Below, one piece after another: positions 1-8,700 of a stretch of 15,606 nucleotides of DNA. A model generated the notes under the pieces. The model had not been told where the DNA came from, ran no database searches, and saw nothing but the letters and a program-made list of their open reading frames with translations. Each line of letters begins with the position of its first letter. Position 1 is the stretch's first letter. A program made the translations under genes and the position numbers. Origin of the DNA: Bacteroidota bacterium (GTDB lineage: Bacteria; Bacteroidota; Bacteroidia; Bacteroidales; F082); the NCBI GenBank assembly GCA_023396415.1, contig JAEWWJ010000031.1, positions 1 to 15,606 on the forward strand, in the 5' to 3' direction.

Positions 1-269
1 ATCCCTGAGACCTCCTTGGGGGGGTCTCCGGAAAATTTTAGAATAACTTTGACAGCCAAACCCAGTGTTAATGAAAAATATAGTTTAAATTTGTCCAATA
101 ATTGTCCAGCCATATTGGACCAGCTCAGGTATGTTACGCAATTTCCATTATACAATGAGGTTTCTTGATTATTCTCAGAAATTATACACAATTCAGGGTC
201 ATTCTGCCCATTGATGTATCCATAAAAAAACAATTGAAGAATGAATAATAGACCTGTTAGTTTTTTCAT
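1..269 (-). CDS. Secreted protein, N-terminal part only (runs off left edge)
   Basis: An open frame reads leftward from an ATG at 269-267 to the window edge without a stop, about 89 codons. The N-terminus, MKKLTGLLFILQLFFYGYIN followed by GQNDPELC, has the charge, hydrophobic core and small residues of a Sec signal peptide, so the product is probably exported. The ATG lies only 4 nt after the stop of the upstream 308-residue secreted protein, which suggests co-transcription. From about residue 48 the translation changes to a hydrophobic stretch (TLGLAVKVILKF) atypical of a mature secreted protein. That change coincides with inverted repeats at 93-120 and 7-28. The true gene may therefore be broken by an insertion just inside the window, with the rest of the frame open by chance. 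I do not recognise the family. Confidence 0.45.
   Translation of the reverse strand, partial: MKKLTGLLFILQLFFYGYINGQNDPELCIISENNQETSLYNGNCVTYLSWSNMAGQLLDKFKLYFSLTLGLAVKVILKFSGDPPKEVSG
7..28. repeat. GC-rich perfect-stem hairpin near left edge
   Basis: GAGACCTCC at 7-15 pairs with GGGGGTCTC at 20-28 (nine pairs, one G·U) around the loop TTGG. It stands out in otherwise AT-rich sequence. It could be a transcription terminator for a rightward gene ending outside the window, or part of a mobile-element end. No uridine run follows directly, so a classical intrinsic terminator is not demonstrated. Confidence 0.4.
93..120. repeat. 8-bp inverted repeat with 12-nt spacer
   Basis: GTCCAATA at 93-100 and TATTGGAC at 113-120 are exact reverse complements. 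TTGTCCA also occurs twice in direct orientation, at 91-97 and 102-108. It sits where the minus-strand translation loses its secreted-protein character, so it may mark an insertion boundary. Its function is unknown. Confidence 0.35.
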
Positions 270-273
270 AATG

Positions 274-1200
274 TTAATTATTAATAATTTGAATTTTTTT
301 TGGCTTATAACTTATTTCGTGATCATTTAAGTATAGTAAGTATGTGCCGGTATGAAATTGGCTCACATCAATTTGAAGTTCTCGACCGGATATTTTTGAA
401 CTAAACATTATTCTTCCAAAAATATCAAATATATAAACTTCAACACCACTTAACTTTTCACCAACAATGTGAAGGGAGCTTGCTGCAGGGTTAGGATAAA
501 CAGAAACTTCATCCTTAAAAGTATTTTCTTTATTATTGACAATATAATCGCAGTACTCCTCAATTCCTGAATTGAAAGAAAAATTATTGTCGAAGTAGCA
601 TCGAAGGGGTCCTCCTTCTTGAAAATCTGTTATACAATTCTGTTCCGGGAACATATACCAGTTTATAGGGCCTATTTTCTCGATAATTATACCATGTATT
701 ATCCAGTTTGATCCTTCCTCTGGTTCAACAATAACATATCTTAAAGGCACTGAGTTTATTATTGTATCTCCTTTGGCAACAACTTTTAAATATCCTACAG
801 TGTCACAGTTCATCATTTCTTGATTTTCCGGTACAATCCAAGTGTCACCAATTGTAGCTGAGAAATCATACAAAACATAAAACTGATCATGTTTATACAG
901 AAACACAGTATCACTATTAGCCCAGGTATATTCATGTCCGAGGTTCACAGTATCATATATCCCACCAAGAAAATCATAAGAATAAAATGTTTTGTTCAGT
1001 ACTTTACAATCCTGATAAAGTTTTAGTGTTTCATCACAATAGATTGTTGTGTCACCAATATATTCGATTTCAACATATCCTGTAGTTGAGAAAAGGTCAA
1101 AGCCGTAATACCATTTAGCCCCTTCTTCCACCCAAGTCTGTGCTAGTAAAGGCTGTGCTATTGTTTGCAAAAGCAGTAAAGTGAATATAATTTTTTTCAT
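274..1200 (-). CDS. T9SS type A sorting domain-containing secreted protein
   Basis: This 308-residue protein begins with a Sec signal peptide (residues 1-20, ending PLLA, cleavage probably before Q21). It ends with a type IX secretion sorting domain at about 232-306. The domain shows YPNPA near 235-239, the strand VEVYIFDIFGRIMFS, the IDVSQFHTGTYLL segment and the final KKIQIINN tail. By family precedent it crosses the inner membrane by Sec and the outer membrane through the SprA translocon. The sorting domain is then removed, and the protein is either released or attached to the surface. The middle (about 22-225) is rich in beta-forming and aromatic residues and has six cysteines (55, 65, 132, 189, 201, 217), which could form disulfides. 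I recognise no enzymatic domain there. A second secreted protein starts 4 nt downstream. The sequence is visibly more AT-rich than sprA. The sorting-domain call is firm, but the biochemical role is unknown. Confidence 0.88.
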   Translation of the reverse strand: MKKIIFTLLLLQTIAQPLLAQTWVEEGAKWYYGFDLFSTTGYVEIEYIGDTTIYCDETLKLYQDCKVLNKTFYSYDFLGGIYDTVNLGHEYTWANSDTVFLYKHDQFYVLYDFSATIGDTWIVPENQEMMNCDTVGYLKVVAKGDTIINSVPLRYVIVEPEEGSNWIIHGIIIEKIGPINWYMFPEQNCITDFQEGGPLRCYFDNNFSFNSGIEEYCDYIVNNKENTFKDEVSVYPNPAASSLHIVGEKLSGVEVYIFDIFGRIMFSSKISGRELQIDVSQFHTGTYLLYLNDHEISYKPKKIQIINN

Positions 1201-1259
1201 TCGTTTATGTTTTAAAATTAATTTGTTTTGAAGTAATCTTTAAATTTTATACTGATAAA

Positions 1260-1595
1260 TCAGCTTCTCTCCCTGTTGGCAGTGAAAACACTTTGCCAGA
1301 CAATTCCTATAACTTTTTTATCATTTTGGTTAAAAAAACTTTTTGATGTTTCAACTTCCGGCCACTCCGTCAACATCCAAACGTGAGCAGCCAAAAGGCT
1401 GAATTTATTTTTCCCCAACCGGAAGATATGTTTTGTTGTGCAACATTGTACAAATCGTTTATCGAAATAAAGTGTAGGGTGATGTGAGGGGCAAGGTCGT
1501 AAAAGAGCAGTGAGTGCAACAGAAACCCCATGCTGCATACGTATTACCCTATGCCGGGGGAGCGGTGGACTAACAACCGTTGCCGACTGTTTCAT
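1260..1595 (-). CDS. Doubtful small hypothetical ORF (111 codons)
   Basis: An uninterrupted minus-strand frame with ATG at 1595-1593 would encode 111 residues. The product is rich in Arg, His, Pro and Cys, lacks a signal peptide or membrane segment, and resembles no family I know. Inverted repeats within it (CTTCCGG 1355-1361 with CCGGAAG 1419-1425, and CAGCC/GGCTG at 1388-1401) suggest structured non-coding or repeated DNA rather than a gene. It is listed only because it is the longest open frame in a large gap. It is more likely spurious than real. Confidence 0.18.
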   Translation of the reverse strand: MKQSATVVSPPLPRHRVIRMQHGVSVALTALLRPCPSHHPTLYFDKRFVQCCTTKHIFRLGKNKFSLLAAHVWMLTEWPEVETSKSFFNQNDKKVIGIVWQSVFTANRERS

Positions 1596-1806
1596 GTTTG
1601 TTTAATATTATTGCTTAAAAGTACTCCATATTTCAAACAAAAGCAAAATGAAAAAGAATAAGCTGCATTCGTTTTCATTGTATATATGCGTTAACATACA
1701 GAATAACAGATAGATAAACCTCTAATTAGGATGATTCTAAAAACCAATGGTCTGAAGGTCAAATCCTCAAATTTTCAAACTCTCTAATTTTGAATCCTCG
1801 CGCCAG

Positions 1807-1838
1807 CCATTAACCATTAATAATTTACCATTAACCAT
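1807..1838. repeat. 11-bp direct repeat, two copies
   Basis: CCATTAACCAT occurs at 1807-1817 and again at 1828-1838, giving a 21-bp period in AT-rich DNA. Its function is unknown, and it is part of the repeat-rich ruvA upstream region. Confidence 0.5.
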
Positions 1839-1889
1839 ATTTGGCTTGCTTCGTTCACTAAAGTCACCATTTTTCACTCCCTCGCCTTA

Positions 1890-1933
1890 GCTCCCTTCTA
1901 AGTCCCTTCTAAGTCCCTTGTAAGTCCATTCAA
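1890..1933. repeat. Four imperfect 11-bp tandem repeats
   Basis: Units GCTCCCTTCTA, AGTCCCTTCTA, AGTCCCTTGTA and AGTCCATTCAA follow one another with an exact 11-bp period at 1890, 1901, 1912 and 1923. The middle two differ at one base and the outer copies are more diverged. One helical turn is about 10.5 bp, so repeated protein contacts on one face are possible, but slippage is the simpler explanation. Confidence 0.65.
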
Positions 1934-2012
1934 AATCATTTTTCACAATGGGAGTTTTTAAGCCTTAAAAAAGCTTTGCTTTAGATTTGAGGAAGGTCTG
2001 AAAGTCGAAAGC

Positions 2013-2027
2013 GATTCGGGACGAATC
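2013..2027. repeat. Short perfect hairpin GATTCG-GGA-CGAATC
   Basis: A six-base-pair stem with a three-base loop. It is too short and lacks a following T-run, so it is not a convincing terminator. It sits directly before the 14-bp tandem repeat. Confidence 0.4.
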
Positions 2028-2032
2028 CCTCA

Positions 2033-2060
2033 CAAAGAACAAAAAACAAAGAACAAAAAA
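2033..2060. repeat. Two perfect 14-bp tandem repeats
   Basis: CAAAGAACAAAAAA is repeated exactly at 2033-2046 and 2047-2060, and a partial third copy (CAAAA) follows. This A-rich tract lies 50 bases before the ruvA promoter candidate and may be a slippage-prone or bent segment. Confidence 0.65.
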
Positions 2061-2109
2061 CAAAATTCCTCCGCTCCACTCCAACTTCTCCTGTTCCAAA
2101 GCTTTTGAT

Positions 2110-2117
2110 TATTTTTG
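2110..2117 (+). promoter_or_regulatory. Candidate -7 promoter element for ruvA-sprA
   Basis: TATTTTTG fits the Bacteroidota -7 consensus TAnnTTTG and lies 38 bases before the ruvA ATG, giving a plausible short leader. A clear TTTG/TTG -33 element at the usual 17-23 base spacing is missing, and the surrounding DNA is T-rich. A chance match is therefore possible. Confidence 0.3.
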
Positions 2118-2155
2118 TGGATTCTTTTGATGCACTTACCAAAACATTGGATTTT

Positions 2156-2737
2156 ATGTACGCTTATATTTCGGGAAAACTTGTTGAAAAAACCCCTGCT
2201 TTTGTTGTGTTGGATGTAAATGGAGTAGGTTACCACCTCAACATTTCACTCAACACCTTCACCGCCATTCAAGCTTTGGAAAGCACCCGACTATACACTT
2301 ATTTTTCGGTAAGAGAAGATGCACACACACTCTATGGTTTTTTCGATGAAGAGGAGCGAAGCCTTTTCTTGGATCTGATTTCGGTTTCCGGAGTAGGCTC
2401 AAACACTGCCAGAGTGATCCTTTCGTCGCTGAGCACACAAGAAGCCATCGAGGCCATCGCCACGGCAAATGTGGTGGCTTTGCAACGTGTAAAAGGTATC
2501 GGTGCCAAAACTGCACAGCGTATCGTGGTTGATTTGCGCGATAAGGTCGGAAAAACTTCGCTTAAAGGTCAAATTTCAGGCTTGTTGAACAATACCAGCA
2601 AAGACGAAGCGTTATCAGCATTGCTCATACTTGGATTTAACAAGGCAGCGGCCGAAAAAGTTCTAACAAAAATCCTTCAGCAGGATGCCTCTTTAAAAGT
2701 GGATCAGCTTATCCGCGAGGCATTGAGGGTTTTGTAG
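2156..2737 (+). CDS. ruvA: Holliday junction branch migration complex subunit RuvA
   Basis: RuvA binds four-way DNA junctions as a tetramer or octamer and loads the RuvB motor during recombinational repair. The protein has 193 residues, normal for the family, when started at ATG 2156 (MYAYISGKLVEK, the conserved N-terminus). An upstream TTG at 2105 would add 17 unconserved residues and is rejected. The OB-fold domain covers about 1-63. Two helix-hairpin-helix motifs follow, with GVG at 79-81 and GIG at 114-116; the second sits in VKGIGAKTAQRIV. The C-terminal RuvB-binding three-helix domain is at about 147-193, after a short linker. sprA starts 49 bases downstream, so the two are probably co-transcribed, an arrangement widely seen in Bacteroidota. 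No Shine-Dalgarno sequence precedes the start, as is usual in the phylum. Confidence 0.96.
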   Translation: MYAYISGKLVEKTPAFVVLDVNGVGYHLNISLNTFTAIQALESTRLYTYFSVREDAHTLYGFFDEEERSLFLDLISVSGVGSNTARVILSSLSTQEAIEAIATANVVALQRVKGIGAKTAQRIVVDLRDKVGKTSLKGQISGLLNNTSKDEALSALLILGFNKAAAEKVLTKILQQDASLKVDQLIREALRVL

Positions 2738-2751
2738 TGCTTTTGGGCCTG

Positions 2752-2781
2752 AAAAGTATCACTAAAAACCAAAAAGTATCA
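2752..2781. repeat. 10-bp direct repeat in the ruvA-sprA gap
   Basis: AAAAGTATCA occurs exactly at 2752-2761 and 2772-2781, 20 bp apart, in the 49-base gap just before the sprA start. It could be a regulator site spaced by about two helical turns, or a chance A-rich duplication. Confidence 0.4.
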
Positions 2782-2786
2782 GTCGT

Positions 2787-5700
2787 TTGAGGAACTTTAA
2801 ACAACATAAAAAGCGCATTATTGGCGTTACAATCATCGGTTTGGTGGTTGCATTTTCTTCTGTTTTTGCCATGCCCTCAGCCCGCATCCAAAAAAAGCCT
2901 TTTTTGGCAGGCTTCGCGCCTCAAGAGCCCGATACCACTGCAAAACCTATTTATCCTGTACCTGTGGATAAGGGCGAACCTAACCAGCAATTGCAAGACC
3001 AATCTCCGTTGCACCTCAACGATCCGCCCAACATCAAGCGCGAAGTGGTGTACGACCCCGTTTCCAAACAATATATTTTTGTGAGTAAAGTGGGCGACTT
3101 TGCCTACCGCACGCCTACTCCCATGACCGAAAAGGAATACATGGAGTTTCAGAATAAAAAAGGCATCCGCAACTACTGGAACCAAAGTGCCAAAGCCACC
3201 AAAGGATCTTCGAGTGCCTCCATTATCCCCGAAATTTACGTGGGGGGAAAGGTGTTCGACCAAATATTTGGCAGCAACACCATTGACATCAGACCACAAG
3301 GCTCGGCAGAGGTCACCTTTGGCGTGCGCAGCATGTTACGCGAAGACCCACAACTCGACGTGAGGCAACGACGCACCACCAACTTCGACTTCGACCAAAA
3401 AATTCAAATGAACGTGATTGCCAAAATTGGCGATAAAATTGAGTTCAAAACCAATTACAACACCGAAGCTACTTTCCAGTTTGAAAACAAATTGGCCCTG
3501 AAATACGAAGGAAAAGAAGACGAAATTGTAAAACTCATCGAAGCCGGAAACGTGAATATGCCCCTCAACACCACCCTCATCAGAGGAAGCCAGGCATTGA
3601 AAGGGATCAAAACAAAGCTACAGTTTGGGCGCACTTCCGTAACCGCTGTCTTTTCACAACAAGAAAGTGAATCGAAAAACATTACCGTGCAAGGTGGAGC
3701 ACAAACCAACAAGTTTAAGCTCAGCAGTTTAGACTACGAAGAAAACCGACACTTCTTTCTTGCACATTACTTTCGCGAAAACTATGAGCGCGGCCTCGAA
3801 TCGCTGCCTATCATCACCTCCGACATCAACATTACCCGCGTTGAGGTGTGGGTCACCAACATTGGTCCTGCCCTGCAAGACAATAGAAATATCGTGGCCT
3901 TTACCGACTTAGGCGAAGGTAAACGCGAATGGCTCAACAACGCCAATGTGAATCCAAATATGGGTCCCCCCCTGCCTTCCGAAAATTCAAATAACCTGAT
4001 CAGCCGCCTCGATACAGCCAGCGTTAGAGATGTAAATCGCGTGAGCGCATACCTCACCGGCGACCCGCTCCGAATAGGAGGAAGTGGTTATTTTATTGCC
4101 GGTCAAGATTTCGATAAAATTGAAAATGCACGCAAGCTCAGCACCACCGAATACACCTTCAACAGCAAACTCGGTTTCATCAGCTTGAATACCAACCTCA
4201 ACTCCGACCAAACTTTGGCCGTAGCTTACCAATATACCGTTATCGGTTACGACAGCGTGTTTCAGGTAGGGGAGTTTTCCGACCGCGGAATCAACGCCCC
4301 TAACAGCTTGGTAGTGAAGCTCCTCAAAGGAACTTCGCTCAACACGCGCATGCCCATGTGGGACTTGATGATGAAAAACGTGTATTCCATCAAAGCCTAT
4401 CAAGTCAACCGCGACGATTTTACGTTCAACATCCTCTATTCGGGCAACCAAAACGGGGTGCCTACTGGTTATTTCACCGATGGGGATGAATCAGTGAAAG
4501 GTGTTCCTTTGATTCACCTTCTAAACCTCGACAACTTAGACCAACAGGGAAATCCGGTGAGTAAAGGTGATGGTGTTTTCGACTTTCTCGACAATGCCGC
4601 CCGCGATGGAGGAACCATCAACTCAGGAAATGGCCGTATCTATTTCACTGTACTTGAGCCATTTGGAAAACATATCCGCGAAAAAGTATTTCCAAACAAT
4701 GCCGATCTGGCCAACCTTTACGCCTACGACTCACTGTACACCCTTACCAAATCGGGTGCAGAACAGTATCCTGAAAAAAATAAATTTATCCTCGAAGGAT
4801 TCTACAAATCCCAGTCGGGAAGTGAAATTAGTCTGAACGCCCTTAACGTTCCCCAAGGATCGGTAACGGTTACTGCCGGCGGGGTTCCATTGGTCGAAAA
4901 TGTTGACTATACCGTTGACTACACCCTTGGTAGGGTGCGCATCATCAACGAAGGTATCATGAGTTCCGGAACGCCCATCAACATCTCGCTCGAAAGCAAT
5001 TCACTTTTTAGTTTGCAACAAAAACGAATGATGGGCTTGCGTGTGGAGCACGAAATTAACCGCGATTTTCATGTAGGTGCAACTTTATTGAACCTACACG
5101 AGCGGCCCCTCACGCGAAAGGTGAATTATGGCGACGATCCCATTTCCAACACCATTTATGGCTTCGACCTGAGTTACCGCCGAGAGTCGTTGTGGCTCAC
5201 CAAAATGGTGAACAAGCTGCCTTTCTATTCCAGCAAACAAGCCTCACGCATTAATGTTGACGGCGAATTTGCACATTTCTTGCCCGGCCATTCAAAGGCA
5301 GTGGGCAAATCGGGTACTTCTTATATTGACGACTTTGAAGGTGCAAAATCGAAAATAGATTTGCGACAGGTTAGCACCTGGTTTTTGGCCAGTACGCCAC
5401 AAGGTCAAACAGATATTTTCCCCGAAGCTCAGCCCGGAACCGGATTGGCCTACGGAAAAAACCGTGCTAAGCTGGCTTGGTACATCATTGATCCGTTGTT
5501 TTATGACAAGTATGGAACGCTGCGTCCCTCTAATGTGGATAAAAATGAATTGAGCAAACATACTGTACGTCAAGTGCTCGAAACAGAGGTTTTTCCTAAT
5601 AAGGAAGTGCCTTCCGGAACACCTACCAATATTGCCGTTTTGAACTTGGCTTATTATCCTGACGAAAGAGGCCCCTACAATTACGATGTTGTTCCTACAC

Positions 5701-8700
5701 CATTTTCGTCGGGTATGTCGGCCAATGGAACCCTCAACAATCCTGCATCTCGTTGGGGCGGAATCATGCGGCGCATAGAATCTACCGATTTTGAAGCAGC
5801 CAACATCGAATACATTGAGTTTTGGATGATGGATCCTTTTGCCGAAGGCAACACCAACAACAGCGGCGAACTTTACATCAATCTTGGTGATGTTTCTGAA
5901 GATATCCTTCGCGATGGCCGACGTTTTTATGAAAATGGATTGCCCACCTCCGAAGTAGTTACCAATGTTGACACTACCATCTGGGGGCGTGTGCCAACGC
6001 TCCAAGCTTTGGTTGAATCGTTTAGCAATACTACCGGTGCAAGAGCTTTTCAGGATGTGGGTTACGACGGTTTACGAAACATTGACGAAAAAAGTTTTCA
6101 CAGTGCTTTTCTCGATTATGTGCGTCAAGAATTTGGCGAAAATTCAATCGCTTACCAAATGGCTGAAGCAGACCCCTCGGGCGACGATTTTCAGTATTTC
6201 AGAGGCTCAGCCTTAGACATTGATTCGCGCTACAGCAGCGTTTTGGAACGCTATAAAAACTTTAACGGCCCCGATGGAAACTCACCCACCGACGACCAAA
6301 ACCAAGAACCATATCCCACCAGCGGAAGCTCGCTCCCCAATGTGGAAGACATCAACCGCGACAACACCCTGAGCGAAGCCGAAAGATATTTCCAATACCG
6401 CATAAAGCTTGATCCAAACAATATGAAAATTGGTGAAAGCTATATCGCCGACATCCACGAGGCCACTGCCATCCCGCTTTCCAACGGTGGCGTGGGCGAG
6501 GTGAAATGGTACCAATTCCGAATTCCGGTGAGCCAACCCGAAAAGGTGATCGGTAATTTGCAAGATTTCCGCTCTATCCGCTTCATCCGTATGTTCATGC
6601 GCGGCTTCGAACAGCCTGTAGTTGCACGCTTTGCTACCCTTGAGCTGGTGCGTGGCGAATGGCGCAAGTACCGCCAAAACCTCCTCTCAGCAGGTGAATA
6701 CATCGTAAACGACAATCCCAATCAAACCAAATTCGACATCTCGGCCGTCAACATCGAAGAAAATGGTCGCCGTGATCCTATCAATTATGTTGTTCCTCCG
6801 GGCATTGAAAGGGAAACCAATTATGGAACTACCAGCTTGGTTAAGCTCAACGAACAAGCCATGCAGTTCACTGTAGTTGATTTGCTCGATGGCGATGCCA
6901 GAGGCGCATACAAAACAACTGAATTTGACTTTAGGCATTACACCAAACTGAAAATGTATGTGCATGCCGAACAGTTTTATCAAGACCAAGAGTTGATGTA
7001 TGGCGATCTTTCTGCTTTTATCAGAATTGGTGCCGACTTTACCGAAAACTATTACGAGTACGAAATCCCACTCACTTTCACACCTTTAAACACTTCCTAC
7101 ACCCGGCCGGAGGTGATTTGGCCCGAAGCCAACAACTTTGACATTGACCTTGAAGCACTCGTGAAGGTGAAGGAAAACAGAAACACCGCCATGCGCAATC
7201 CTAACTCCGACATTCGGCTGGATTATCCTTATGTGGAAACGGTGGGCGATCATAAAATTAAAGTCATCGGAAGCCCCAACATCAGCGATGTAAAAGGAAT
7301 TATGATCGGTGTGCGCAACCCTAAAAGACCCAATATCAGCTCATCAGACGACGCAATGCCTAAAAGCGCTATCCTCTGGGTGAATGAATTGCGTGTTACC
7401 GACTTCAAAAACCAAGGCGGCTGGGCTGCCAACGCACGCGTGGAAACCGTTCTTGCCGACCTCGGACGTATCGTTGTTTCAGGCGCACACACCTCTACCG
7501 GCTTCGGAAGCCTCGAAATGAAAGTGAACGAAACGCCTTTGGAATCGGCTTCTACCTTCGATGTGGCAACCGACATTGACCTCGGTAAGTTGCTGCCCGA
7601 AAAAGCCGGTATCAAACTGCCCATGCACTTCGATTATGGCGAAACACACATCAGGCCCGAATACAATCCTTTAGACCCCGATGTGAAACAAAAAGACTTC
7701 TTAAATTCGTTTGATAACAAAGCAGATCAAGACTCGGTGCGCGGCCTCACCAACGACTTTACCATGCGCAAAAATATCAACTTTGTAAATGTGCGTAAAG
7801 AAAAAGTAGCCACTACCACCCAGCCTAAGTCGCGCATTTACGACATCGAAAACTGGAACTTCTCTTATTCATACAGCGAACTTTACCAGCGAAACATTGA
7901 TGTGGAATACGATAGAAGGCTGCTCTATCGCGGAGGATTAGGCTTCAATTTCAATACCAATCCCAAAAACGTTCAACCCTTTTCTAAAGCCAAATGGGCC
8001 ACCAAACCCTATATGCAGCTGGTCAAAGACATCAACTTTTTCTATATGCCACGAAACCTCTCCTTCCGCTCGGAGATGAACCGGCAAGACAATGAAAAAA
8101 AATACCGCAACAAAAGCGAAGGCGACATCATCACCTATCCCATCTACGCTAAGCAATGGACTTGGTCGCGCAACTACGACTTTAAATTCGACCTCACCCG
8201 CTCCATTACCTTCGATTATTCGTCAGGTGCAAATGCCTATGTGTACGAACCTGCCGGTAACCCCGACAGAGGTTCCGCTGCCTATAGCCTTAACCGCGAT
8301 ACCATCTGGAACAACATCCTCAACCTCGGAACCAAAACAAGGTTCAATCAAACGGTGAAAGTCAATTACATCATTCCAATAAACAAAATCACTTTGTTCA
8401 ACTGGGTGAGTGCCTCTGCCGGTTACCAAGGGATGTATTCATGGATCGCTTCACCGCTTTCGGTGCAAGCCCGTATTGGAAACAGCATCGAAAATCAAAA
8501 TACAAAACAACTCAACGGAAGTGTTGACTTCTTGCGCCTTTACAACAAGGTGGGCTATTTCCAAAAACTCAATACGCCCAAACGCCCGCCGGGAAGAAGT
8601 GGTGGGGCCATGCCGCGACCGGGAAGCAATCGTCCGGGTGGCAGGTCGGAACCGGAGAAAGCTTTAGAAACGGGAGCTGCCGACAGCACAGATAAAAAAC

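Larger units (their letters stand above)
1201..2155. other. Long intergenic region with short repeats
   Basis: About 950 bases separate the divergent T9SS-cargo and ruvA genes. I see no convincing gene here apart from the doubtful frame at 1260-1595. The left third holds AT-rich leader sequence of the minus-strand gene. The part from about 1740 to 2060 is dominated by short repeats: GGTCTGAAGGTC at 1749 and a near copy at 1995, CCATTAACCAT at 1807 and 1828, four 11-bp units at 1890-1933, a GATTCG/CGAATC hairpin at 2013-2027, and two 14-bp units at 2033-2060. Such repeats are typical of non-coding DNA, and they may belong to a dispersed repeat family. Confidence 0.6.

Noticed and set aside
1890..2060. 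CRISPR-like array
   Set aside because: The repeats are 11 and 14 bp, directly adjacent with no spacers, and no cas genes are present.
2105..2155. Extended RuvA start at TTG 2105
   Set aside because: It adds 17 residues before the conserved MYAYISGKL start and would overlap the candidate -7 promoter element.
2877..3299. Long minus-strand open frames inside sprA
   Set aside because: They are antisense shadows of a strongly coding gene: no family resemblance, no signal peptide, and the plus-strand product is clearly SprA over its whole length.
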